A stretch of 64,000 bases of DNA, from assembly GCF_900115555.1 (NCBI RefSeq), contig NZ_FOWX01000027.1, positions 19,975 to 83,974 on the forward strand, written 5' to 3'. The notes under the pieces are model-generated. The model worked only from the letters and a program-made list of their open reading frames with translations. It was not told where the DNA came from and searched no databases. The position numbers were made by a program, and so were the translations under genes. This stretch comes from Pseudomonas borbori. GTDB lineage: Bacteria > Pseudomonadota > Gammaproteobacteria > Pseudomonadales > Pseudomonadaceae. Shown in pieces: positions 36,691 through 44,615 of the stretch (position 1 is the stretch's first letter; each line of letters begins with the position of its first letter).

Positions 36691-36714
36691 TGTAGGAGCG
36701 AGCTTGCTCGCGAT
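36691..36714. repeat. REP-like element (TGTAGGAGCG type), first copy
   Basis: TGTAGGAGCGAGCTTGCTCG plus GCGAT is one arm of the common Pseudomonas palindromic element, with the internal CGAGC/GCTCG hairpin. It begins 9 bases after the muxB stop. The opposite arm is not obvious. Confidence 0.7.
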
Positions 36715-36824
36715 CAGCGGCGCTACAGAAGCATCGCCGGAACGCCGGGCGGCAGCACGCCCACTCTTGCCAAACAAGAAATAACTCGTTGTTTTATATA
36801 TAAAAATTTAATCAGAACCAAGAC

Positions 36825-36880
36825 CTGTAGGAGCGGGCCATGCCCGCGAAACGCATCGCGGCCATGGGCCGCTCCTACAG
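36825..36880. repeat. REP-like palindrome between muxB and muxC
   Basis: A 56-base inverted repeat from CTGTAGGAGCGGGCCATG to GGCCGCTCCTACAG. It shares TGTAGGAGCG with the element at 36691 and ends 14 bases before the muxC start. Such hairpins inside an operon can tune the relative level of the downstream gene (inference). The 70 bases before it are unusually AT-rich. Confidence 0.85.
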
Positions 36881-36893
36881 GTAGTCAGCGCCC

Positions 36894-39800
36894 ATGAACC
36901 TCTCCGCGCCCTTTATCCGCCGGCCGGTGGCGACCCTGCTGCTGAGCCTGGCGATCCTCCTGCTCGGCGGCGTCAGCTTCGGCCTGTTACCGGTGGCGCC
37001 GCTGCCGCAGATGGATTTCCCCACCATCACGGTACAGGCCAGCCTGCCCGGTGCCAGCCCGCAGATCATGGCATCGAGCGTGGCCACGCCGCTGGAGCGC
37101 TCGCTCGGCACCATCGCCGGGATCAGCCAGATGAACAGCCGCAGCAGTCAGGGCAACACGCGGATCATGCTGCAGTTCGAGCTGGACAAGGACATCAACG
37201 CCGCCGCCCGCGAGGTGCAGGCGGCGATCAATGCCGCGCGCGAGCTGTTGCCCAGCGGCATGCGCGCGATGCCGACCTATCGCAAGGTCAACCCGTCGCA
37301 GGCGCCGATCATGGTGCTGTCGCTGACCAGCGAGGTGCTCGACAAGGGCCAGCTGTATGACCTGGCTTCGACCATCCTGGCGCAGAAACTGGCGCAGGTG
37401 AGCGGCGTTGGCGAGGTGACCATCGGCGGCAGTTCGCTGCCGGCGGTGCGCGTGGCCCTGGAGCCGCGCCTGCTCGACCAGTACGGCATCGCCCTGGACG
37501 AGGTGCGCCAGACGATCACCGCGGCCAACGCCAAGCGGCCCAAGGGGGTGGTGGAACAGGGCGACCGCCATTGGCAGGTGCAGGCCAGCGACCAGCTGGA
37601 GCAAGCCTCCGATTACCTGCCGCTGATCATCCGCTACCAGGATGGCGCCGCCGTGCGCCTGGGCGATGTGGCGACGGTCAGCGATGGGGTGGAGGATCGC
37701 TACAACAGTGGCTTCTATAACGATGAGCAGGCCGTGCTGCTGGTGATCAACCGCCAGACCGGGGCCAATATCATCGAAACCATCGCCAGCATTCGCCAGC
37801 AGTTGCCGGCGCTGCGCGCGGTGATTCCGGCCAGCGTCGAGGTGGCAGTGGCGATGGATCGCTCGCCGGTGATCCGCGCCACCTTGCACGAGGCCGAACG
37901 CACCCTGCTGATTGCCGTAGCCCTGGTGATCCTGGTGGTGTTCGCCTTCCTCGGCCGCTGGCGCGCGGCGCTGATCCCGGCGCTGGCGGTGCCGGTGTCG
38001 CTGGTCGGCACCTTCGCGCTGATGCACCTGCTCGGCTTTTCGCTGAACAACCTGTCGCTGATGGCGCTGATCATCGCCACCGGCCTGGTGGTGGACGACG
38101 CCATAGTGGTGCTGGAAAACATCAGCCGGCACATCGAAGGCGGAGCAACACCGCTGCAGGCGGCGTTCAAGGGCGCGCGCGAGGTGGGCTTCACCCTGCT
38201 GGCGATGAACCTGTCGCTGGTCGCGGTGTTCGTCTCGATCCTGTTCATGGGTGGCATAGTCGAGCGCCTGTTCCATGAGTTCTCCATCACCCTGGCGGTG
38301 GCCATCGTCATCTCCCTGCTGGTCTCGCTGACCCTGACGCCGATGCTCTGCGCGCGCTGGCTCAAGGCCGAGGTGAGCGAGCGCCAGCCGGGGGCGCTGC
38401 GCCGCTACGGCGCGCGGCTGCAGGCGCGGGTGCTGGACGTCTATCGGCGCAGCCTGGATTGGGCACTGAACCACTCGCTACTGATGCTGTTCAGCCTGCT
38501 GGCCACCATCGCCCTGAACGTTTTCCTGTTCGTCAGCGTGCCCAAGACCTTCCTGCCGCAGCAGGACACCGGCCAACTGATCGGCATGATCCGCGGCGAT
38601 GACGGCCTGTCGTTCCAGGTCATGCAGCCGAAGATGGAAATCTTCCGTCGCGCGCTGCTGAGCGACCCGGCGGTGGATAGCCTGGCCGGCTTCATCGGCG
38701 GCTCGGGCGGGATCAACAACGCCTTCATGATCGTGCGCCTGAAGCCGGTGAGCGAGCGCAAGCTGTCTGCGCAACAGGTGATCGAGCGCCTGCGCCGCAC
38801 GGTGCCCAAGGTTCCCGGCGGGCGGATGTTCCTCATGCCCGACCAGGACCTGCAGATCGGCGGGCGCGAAGGGCGCAGTTCGGAGAACGAGTACATGCTG
38901 CTGTCCGGCGACCTGGATCAGCTGCGCCAGTGGCTGCCGATTGTGCGTGAAGCGCTGCGCGCCTTGCCCGAACTCACCGATATCGACGCCAAGGAAACCG
39001 ATGGTACCCAGCAGATCCGCCTGCTGGTCGACCGCGATGCGGCCAAGCGCCTGGGCGTGGACATGGCGATGATCACCAGTGTGCTCAACAACGCCTTCAG
39101 CCAGCGCCAGGTGTCGACCATCTACGACAGCCTCAACCAGTACAGCGTGGTGATGGAAATCAACCCGCAATACGCCCAGCATCCCGAAGCGCTGGAGCAG
39201 ATCCAGTTGATCACCGCCGCCGGCGGCCGGGTGCCGCTGTCGAGCTTCGCCCGCTGGGAGCGCAGCCTGGAAGAGGACCGGGTGCATCACCAGGGCCAGT
39301 TCGCCGCGGAGAACATCGGCTTCGCCCTGGCCGAAGGCGTCAGCCTGGAGCAGGCCAGCCTGGCCATCGAGCGCACGGTGGCGCGGCTCAACCTGCCGAG
39401 CGAGGTGCAGGGCATGCTCGGCGGCACCGGTGGCGCCTTCCAGCAGACCCAGCAGAACCAGCCCTGGATGATCCTGCTGGCGCTGGGCGTGGTCTATATC
39501 GTCCTCGGCGTACTCTACGAGAGCTATATCCACCCGCTGACCATTCTCTCCACCTTGCCCTCGGCCGGGGTCGGCGCCTTGCTCGCCTTGCAGCTGATGA
39601 GCATCGAATTCAGCCTGATCTCGCTGCTCGGTTTGTTCCTGCTGATCGGCATCGTCAAGAAGAATGCCATCCTGATGATCGACCTGGCCCTGCAGCTGGA
39701 GCGCAGCGAATCGCTCAGCCCGCAGGAGTCGATCCGCCGCGCCTGCCTGCTGCGTTTCCGGCCGATCATGATGACCACCCTGGCGGCGATCCTCGGCGCC

Positions 39801-40001
39801 CTGCCGCTGGTGCTCGGCAGCGCCGAAGGCTCGGAGATGCGCCAGCCACTGGGCATCACCATCGTCGGCGGGCTGATTCTCAGCCAGTTGCTGACGCTCT
39901 ATACCACCCCGGTGATCTACCTGTATTTCGATCGCCTGCGCCACCGGGTCAACCGCTGGCGTGGCGTGCGTAGCGACGCTGCTCTGGAAACTCCGTTATG
40001 A
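36894..40001 (+). CDS. muxC: RND efflux pump subunit (MuxC/MdtC-like)
   Basis: The second pump subunit, 1035 residues, clearly homologous to MuxB along its length. It opens with 'APFIRRPVATLLLSLAILLLG' in two parts and carries the acidic proton-relay pair in 'ATGLVVDDAIVVLENISRH'. The periplasmic loops hold the expected drug-binding domain pattern. It should form the heteromeric pump with MuxB. The distance to MuxB is larger than usual because of inserted repeats, and a second repeat separates it from opmB. Confidence 0.93.
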   Translation: MNLSAPFIRRPVATLLLSLAILLLGGVSFGLLPVAPLPQMDFPTITVQASLPGASPQIMASSVATPLERSLGTIAGISQMNSRSSQGNTRIMLQFELDKDINAAAREVQAAINAARELLPSGMRAMPTYRKVNPSQAPIMVLSLTSEVLDKGQLYDLASTILAQKLAQVSGVGEVTIGGSSLPAVRVALEPRLLDQYGIALDEVRQTITAANAKRPKGVVEQGDRHWQVQASDQLEQASDYLPLIIRYQDGAAVRLGDVATVSDGVEDRYNSGFYNDEQAVLLVINRQTGANIIETIASIRQQLPALRAVIPASVEVAVAMDRSPVIRATLHEAERTLLIAVALVILVVFAFLGRWRAALIPALAVPVSLVGTFALMHLLGFSLNNLSLMALIIATGLVVDDAIVVLENISRHIEGGATPLQAAFKGAREVGFTLLAMNLSLVAVFVSILFMGGIVERLFHEFSITLAVAIVISLLVSLTLTPMLCARWLKAEVSERQPGALRRYGARLQARVLDVYRRSLDWALNHSLLMLFSLLATIALNVFLFVSVPKTFLPQQDTGQLIGMIRGDDGLSFQVMQPKMEIFRRALLSDPAVDSLAGFIGGSGGINNAFMIVRLKPVSERKLSAQQVIERLRRTVPKVPGGRMFLMPDQDLQIGGREGRSSENEYMLLSGDLDQLRQWLPIVREALRALPELTDIDAKETDGTQQIRLLVDRDAAKRLGVDMAMITSVLNNAFSQRQVSTIYDSLNQYSVVMEINPQYAQHPEALEQIQLITAAGGRVPLSSFARWERSLEEDRVHHQGQFAAENIGFALAEGVSLEQASLAIERTVARLNLPSEVQGMLGGTGGAFQQTQQNQPWMILLALGVVYIVLGVLYESYIHPLTILSTLPSAGVGALLALQLMSIEFSLISLLGLFLLIGIVKKNAILMIDLALQLERSESLSPQESIRRACLLRFRPIMMTTLAAILGALPLVLGSAEGSEMRQPLGITIVGGLILSQLLTLYTTPVIYLYFDRLRHRVNRWRGVRSDAALETPL

Positions 40002-40030
40002 AAGGTTATGGCCGCGAGCCGGTCCAGTTC

Positions 40031-40092
40031 GTAGGGTGCGCCATGCGCACCAAGGGTTTATGGCTGGCGCTGGTGCGCACGGCGCACCCTAC
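40031..40092. repeat. Palindromic repeat (GTAGGGTGCGC family) between muxC and opmB
   Basis: A 62-base inverted repeat beginning GTAGGGTGCGCCATGCGCAC and ending GGCGCACCCTAC. The family is distinct from the REP elements at 36691-36880 and from the one at 4674. It lies in the 129-base gap before opmB. Confidence 0.85.
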
Positions 40093-40130
40093 CTCCTGCC
40101 TTATGCATCACCTGATTGGTACATAGCCTT

Positions 40131-41597
40131 ATGAAAGCCCTAGTTGCCTACCGATTACCCACCGTGCTGGCCTTGTGCCTGGTCCTGAGTGCCTGCGCCA
40201 TCGGCCCGGATTATCAGCGTCCGCAATTGCAAACCCCGGCGCAGTTCAAGCAGATCGAAGGCTGGACCGCTGCAGTGCCCGGCGATGCGCTGGAGCGCGG
40301 CGCCTGGTGGGAGCTGTATGGCGATGACGAACTGAGTGGCCTGGTCGGCCGCCTCAACCTGTCCAATCAGAACCTCGCCGCCAGCGAGGCCCAGTACCGC
40401 CAGGCCCGCGCCCTGGTGCGCGGCGCGCGCGCGGCCTTCTACCCGAGCCTGTCGAGCAACGCCGGCGTGACCCGGGCCGGGCAGGGCGGCGGCGACAGCA
40501 CCCTGAGCACCGCCGAAGGCTTCGCCGTCAGCGGTTCGAATGCGGCGAGCATCTCGAAGAGCTACGACCTGAGCCTGAACGCCGCCTGGGAGCTGGATAT
40601 CTGGGGCAAGCTGCGCCGTTCGCTGGAGTCGAGCCGCGCCGGTTTCGCGGCCAGCGCCGCCGATCTGGCCGCGCTCAAGCTCAGCCTGCAGGCCGAACTG
40701 GTGCAGACCTACCTGCAACTGCGCGTGCTGGATGATCAGCAGCGCCTGCTCGATGCCACCGTGACTGCCTACGCGCGTTCGCTACGCCTCAGCGAAAACC
40801 AGTACAACGCCGGCATAGTGCCCAAATCCGACGTCAGCCAGGCGCTGACCCAGCTGCGCAGCACCGAAGCCCAGGCCGTCGACCTGAAGTGGCAGCGCGC
40901 CCAGCTGGAACATGCCATCGCCGTGCTGATCGGCGTGCCGCCGAGCGAGCTGAGCATCGCCGCCCGTGAGCAATTACCGGCCTTGCCCGTGATTCCCGTG
41001 GCGTTGCCCTCGCAACTGCTGGAACGCCGTCCGGATGTGGCCGCCGCCGAACGCCGGGTGATCGCCGCCAACGCCGAGATCGGCGTGGCCAAGGCCGCCT
41101 GGTACCCGGACCTGACCCTGTCGGCCAGCGGCGGCTACCGCGGCAGCAGCTTCGCCGACTGGGTCAGCCTGCCCAACCGCTTCTGGTCGCTCGGCCCGGA
41201 CCTGGCGCTGAGCCTGTTCGACGGCGGCGCGCGCCGCGCCGAGCTGGAGCGCAGCGAGGCGGCCTACGATCAGACGGTCGCGCAATACCGTCAGGCCGTG
41301 CTGGACAGCTTCCGCGAAGTCGAAGACTACTTGGTGCAGCTGCGGGTGCTGGAGCAGGAGGCGGTGTTCCAGCAGCAGGCGCTGGACGCCGCCCGCGAGT
41401 CCCTGCGTCTGATCGAGAACCAGTACCGCGCCGGCACCGTCGATTTCAACAGCGTGGTCAACGTGCAGGCGACCGCCTTGAACAACGAACGCAGCAACCT
41501 GACCCTGCTCGGCAGCCGCCTGACCGCCAGCGTGCAACTGATCGCCGCCCTGGGCGGTGGTTGGCAGGCGGAGGCGCCGCTGGAGGTCGCCCAGTAA
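40131..41597 (+). CDS. opmB: RND efflux outer-membrane channel lipoprotein (OpmB/OprM family)
   Basis: An outer-membrane factor of 488 residues. The signal peptide ends in a lipobox, 'LVLSACAIGPDYQRP' (Cys at about 22). The TolC-type repeat is visible twice, with 'LERRPDVAAAERRVIAANAE' and 'FSLGPDLALSLFDGGARR'-like segments (here 'WSLGPDLALSLFDGGARR'). It completes the tripartite pump with MuxA and MuxBC. The start at 40131 gives the lipoprotein signal directly; the frame extends upstream without homology. Bases 41340-41520 are repeated at 60132-60312. Confidence 0.93.
   Translation: MKALVAYRLPTVLALCLVLSACAIGPDYQRPQLQTPAQFKQIEGWTAAVPGDALERGAWWELYGDDELSGLVGRLNLSNQNLAASEAQYRQARALVRGARAAFYPSLSSNAGVTRAGQGGGDSTLSTAEGFAVSGSNAASISKSYDLSLNAAWELDIWGKLRRSLESSRAGFAASAADLAALKLSLQAELVQTYLQLRVLDDQQRLLDATVTAYARSLRLSENQYNAGIVPKSDVSQALTQLRSTEAQAVDLKWQRAQLEHAIAVLIGVPPSELSIAAREQLPALPVIPVALPSQLLERRPDVAAAERRVIAANAEIGVAKAAWYPDLTLSASGGYRGSSFADWVSLPNRFWSLGPDLALSLFDGGARRAELERSEAAYDQTVAQYRQAVLDSFREVEDYLVQLRVLEQEAVFQQQALDAARESLRLIENQYRAGTVDFNSVVNVQATALNNERSNLTLLGSRLTASVQLIAALGGGWQAEAPLEVAQ
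41340..41520 (+). repeat. Left copy of a 181-bp direct repeat (3' part of opmB)
   Basis: This part of intact opmB matches 60132-60312 at 174 of 181 positions without gaps (counted by eye). The two copies are in the same orientation and bracket the nos/ubi/ccoG/nitrite-reductase block. Confidence 0.9.
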
Positions 41598-41643
41598 CGG
41601 GGGCGAGCCGCGGATTGCTTAGCCTGGGCCATGGACACGTCTC

Positions 41644-41818
41644 TCAGTCGCGCTGCTTGCGGTCGGCGGTTTGCGCGGCTTTCAGCACGTCGCTGCCGAT
41701 CTGGGCCTCGAACTGCTGCCACACCGGGCGCATGGCGTGGCGCCAGGCATCGCGTTGCTCCACGCTCAGCACGATTATCTGACTGGCGCCAGACGCCTCG
41801 ATGCGTTGGCAGCCTCCG
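41644..41818 (-). pseudogene. C-terminal remnant of a TRAP solute-binding protein (DctP)
   Basis: Translation on the minus strand ends 'AMRPVWQQFEAQIGSDVLKA' followed by AQTADRKQRD and a stop, preceded by 'IIVLSVEQRDAWRH'. This matches the C-terminal tail of C4-dicarboxylate DctP proteins. No upstream part of the gene exists here, so it is a fragment of about 55 codons. It differs from the DctP at 11750. Confidence 0.7.
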
Positions 41819-41846
41819 CCTGACGATTCACCTCATATCGTCCTAG

Positions 41847-41880
41847 AAAATCCAGTCACTTAGCGGTGATTGGATTTTTT
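41847..41880. terminator. Bidirectional rho-independent terminator
   Basis: AAAATCCA-G-TCAC pairs with GGTGA-T-TGGATTTT around a short loop, with T-runs on both strands. It can end transcripts from opmB on the plus strand and from the lrgB fragment on the minus strand. Confidence 0.75.
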
Positions 41881-41898
41881 ATGGGTGAGTGTTTTGCG

Positions 41899-42174
41899 TT
41901 ACTCCAGAGTTTCTCCCCACTTTTTTCCCCGCCGGTAAATCACCAGCGAGGCCTGTAAGGCCAACAGGGTCAGCGCGACCGAGAACAGCGGGTGGTCGGT
42001 CAGCCTGGCCCACAATTGATCTCGGTCAAAGTTGGCTACTGCCTGTCCGGTAGGCACATCAAAAAAGGCGTCTGATTCGCTTTTTTTGCGCACATCTGGC
42101 GCTGTTTCCGACGCGAACGAGAGCCGATGATCTCGGCTGTCCGAAGCAACACTGGAGACCGCCAACCTCACCAA
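41899..42174 (-). pseudogene. Truncated lrgB-like fragment
   Basis: A 91-residue frame whose last 40 residues read like the N-terminus of LrgB: 'RLTDHPLFSVALTLLALQAS' followed by LVIYRRGKKW. The intact LrgB at 58934 has 'LCAPPLFSVALILLAFQASL' at the same place. The frame stops after the first membrane helix, where LrgB normally continues for about 200 residues. The preceding 45 residues have no match I recognise. It is probably debris from recombination; expression as a small membrane peptide cannot be excluded. Confidence 0.6.
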
Positions 42175-42306
42175 GCCCGTGCGCCTGGTACCCGCAAAAG
42201 CTGGCGGGCCGATTCATATATGCAGCTTCGGAGGCCGTTTTCGCAGCCTATGCCTGACGTTCGGAGACCCGCTGTTCGCACTGGCTCCAATCCCAGGCAG
42301 GCAGAA

Positions 42307-42320
42307 CTGATCGCAATCAT
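42307..42320. promoter_or_regulatory. Candidate ANR/DNR (FNR-type) box upstream of nosR
   Basis: CTGAT-CGCA-ATCAT keeps the inner TGAT-N4-ATCA core of the FNR-type consensus TTGAT-N4-ATCAA, with both outer bases changed. A possible -10 hexamer, TACTTT, lies at 42345-42350. A start near 42355 would place the box centre at about -41.5, the standard activating position, and leave a 30-base leader before nosR. Confidence 0.5.
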
Positions 42321-42384
42321 GGGGACGCGTGGACAGCGTCACCTTACTTTGCTCCGTACATCCCTGACTTGAAATGGATGGCCC

Positions 42385-44559
42385 ATGAAACCCCAACGCA
42401 GTACCTCCACTATCACCGGCATTCTGGGGAAACAGCTGCTCATGGTGGTGTTCCTCATGGTTTGCAGTTTGTCGCTGCAGGCCAAGGAATACGAGGCCGA
42501 GCAGCAGCGAATCGAGCAGTTTTTTCCGCGTGTTACCCAAACCTCCGATCCCGAAGGCGGCCACCAGGTGCGCACGCTCAGCGATGGCGTGGGCACTGTT
42601 TACGGCTACGCCTATCAGAGCATTAACGTCGTGGACATGCCTGCATATTCCGGCAAACCGATGAATATTCAGGTGCTGCTGGATCGTGACGGCGCCATCG
42701 TCGATGCCCATGTGCTGGAGCATCACGAACCCATTCTGCTGATCGGCATTCCCGAGCAGAAACTGCATGATTTCACCGCGAAGTACGCCGGTGTCAAGGC
42801 CGATCAGCGCGTGGTTGTCGGTCGCTCCAGTGACGATAAGGCGGTCACCGTCGATGCTGTCACAGGCGCCACCGTAACCGTGATGGTGGCCAATGAGATC
42901 ATCATGCGTTCGGCCCATGAAGTGGCCGCGTCCCTTGGCTTGGTCAAGAGCAACATCGACGCCAGGCAGAAGCCGGCGATCGTCCGCGACGATGTCTACC
43001 ATCCCGCCAACTGGGCGGAATTGACCGGCAATGGCGCGATCCGCCGATTGCACCTGACCAATGGCGATATCAATAAAGCCTTCAACGGCACGGCGGCCGA
43101 AGGCGTCGATGAGGCGCCTGGCGAAGAAGCCGACGAGACCTTCATCGACCTCTACACCGCCCACCTGAACCCGCCGACCGTCGGCCGCAACCTGCTGGGT
43201 GACAACCAATATCGTTTGCTGATGGAAGACCTTCAGCCGGGTGAACACGCCATCGCAGTGCTGGGCAGTGGCGAGTATTCGTTCAAGGGCTCGGGCTATG
43301 TGCGTGGCGGCATCTTCGATCGTGTGCAGGTGCGCCAGTTTGGCAATATCCACAGCTTCCGCGATACCGACTTCCAGCGACTAAACGATGTGTACGCCGA
43401 GGGCATGCCGGACTTCACGGAGATGGCGATCTTCATCCTCCGCGAACAGACCGGTTTCGACCCGGGCTCGCCGTGGACACTGGAGCTGCTGGTGCGCCGT
43501 CAGACCGGTCCGGTAGAGGGCGTCTTCACCAGTTTCGAACTGCCTTGCCAGATCCCCGAGGAGTACATCGAACACCCGCAACCAACCGCCGAGGAGCTGG
43601 CCGCCATCGAGGAAGCCAACCGGCCGATGTGGGTCAACATCTGGTACGCGAAGAGCTTCCAGATTGGTGTGATCCTGGTAGCGCTGGTGCTGCTGACCGT
43701 CATTCTCTTCCTGCAGGATAAATTCACCCAGCACCCCACGTTCCTGAAGCGGCTGCGACACGGCTACCTGGTCTTCACCGTGGTGTTCATCGGCTGGTAC
43801 GCGCTGGGGCAGCTGTCGGTGGTTAACGTGCTGACCTTCGTCCATGCGCTGGTGCAGGATTTCCGCTGGGAACTGTTCCTCACCGACCCGGTGATATTCA
43901 TCCTCTGGGTATTCACTGCCGCGAGCATTCTGCTCTGGGGCCGTGGGGTGTTCTGCGGCTGGCTATGCCCCTTCGGCGCGCTGCAGGAGCTGATCAACGA
44001 GGCGGCACGCAAGCTGAAAATCCGCCAGTACGACGTGCCCTTCGCGATTCACGAGCGGCTCTGGGCGATCAAGTACATCGTGCTGCTGGTGTTGTTCGGC
44101 ATCTCGCTGGAATCGATGACGATGGCCGAGAAGGCCGCCGAGGTGGAGCCGTTCAAGACCGCGATCACGCTGAGGTTCGATCGCCAATGGTGGTTCGTCG
44201 CCTACGCGGCGGTGTTGTTGGTCATCAACCTCTTCACCCGCAAAGTCTACTGCCGCTACGTCTGCCCGCTGGGCGCGGGCCTGGCGATCACGGGGCGCTT
44301 TCGTCTGTTCGACTGGCTCAAGCGGCGCAAGGAGTGCGGCAACCCCTGCCAGCTCTGCGCAAACGAGTGTGAAGTGCAGGCAATTCATCCGGACGGGCAT
44401 ATCAACCATAACGAATGCCACTACTGCCTGGATTGCCAGATGACCTACCACAACGAAGACAAATGCCCACCGCTGATCACGAAAAACAAGCGGGCCAAGC
44501 GCGGCAAGCAAGCGCCGGCCGAGTCCCAGTTGATCCCGGTGCAAGTCGTGGAACCTTGA
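42385..44559 (+). CDS. nosR: Nitrous oxide reductase maturation/electron-transfer protein NosR
   Basis: A polytopic iron-sulfur flavoprotein of 724 residues needed for nosZ expression and electron supply to NosZ. It has a signal or first helix (about 17-33) and a periplasmic FMN-binding domain with the flavinylation motif TGAT at about 160-163. Five or more membrane helices follow from about 425. The cluster motifs are 'CGWLCPFGALQELINEA' (about 523) and, at the C-terminus, two ferredoxin-like clusters in 'CGNPCQLCANECEVQAI' and 'CHYCLDCQMTYHNEDKCPP'. It is the first gene of the nos operon, 56 bases before nosZ, and has a candidate ANR/DNR site upstream. Confidence 0.95.
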   Translation: MKPQRSTSTITGILGKQLLMVVFLMVCSLSLQAKEYEAEQQRIEQFFPRVTQTSDPEGGHQVRTLSDGVGTVYGYAYQSINVVDMPAYSGKPMNIQVLLDRDGAIVDAHVLEHHEPILLIGIPEQKLHDFTAKYAGVKADQRVVVGRSSDDKAVTVDAVTGATVTVMVANEIIMRSAHEVAASLGLVKSNIDARQKPAIVRDDVYHPANWAELTGNGAIRRLHLTNGDINKAFNGTAAEGVDEAPGEEADETFIDLYTAHLNPPTVGRNLLGDNQYRLLMEDLQPGEHAIAVLGSGEYSFKGSGYVRGGIFDRVQVRQFGNIHSFRDTDFQRLNDVYAEGMPDFTEMAIFILREQTGFDPGSPWTLELLVRRQTGPVEGVFTSFELPCQIPEEYIEHPQPTAEELAAIEEANRPMWVNIWYAKSFQIGVILVALVLLTVILFLQDKFTQHPTFLKRLRHGYLVFTVVFIGWYALGQLSVVNVLTFVHALVQDFRWELFLTDPVIFILWVFTAASILLWGRGVFCGWLCPFGALQELINEAARKLKIRQYDVPFAIHERLWAIKYIVLLVLFGISLESMTMAEKAAEVEPFKTAITLRFDRQWWFVAYAAVLLVINLFTRKVYCRYVCPLGAGLAITGRFRLFDWLKRRKECGNPCQLCANECEVQAIHPDGHINHNECHYCLDCQMTYHNEDKCPPLITKNKRAKRGKQAPAESQLIPVQVVEP

Positions 44560-44615
44560 ATAGACACAACCCTTCATTTGACTGTTTTCAAATTTCATCC
44601 CGAAAGGAGCAGAGC

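Noticed and set aside
42016..42029. TTGAT-CTCG-GTCAA, a perfect FNR-type match inside the lrgB fragment
   Set aside because: It lies about 356 bases upstream of nosR and inside the former coding sequence (encoding Asp-Arg-Asp-Gln), too far for direct activation of nosR. The weaker site at 42307 has better spacing. It could still matter if an unrecognised transcript starts nearby.
42127..42372. 81-codon plus-strand frame before nosR
   Set aside because: No ribosome binding site or homology, basic and Pro/Arg-rich; it overlaps the nosR promoter region.
44578..44591. TTGAC-TGTT-TTCAA, near-match to an FNR box upstream of nosZ
   Set aside because: One conserved base is wrong, and the site is only 25 bases before the nosZ ATG, so an activating position would put the transcript start inside the gene.
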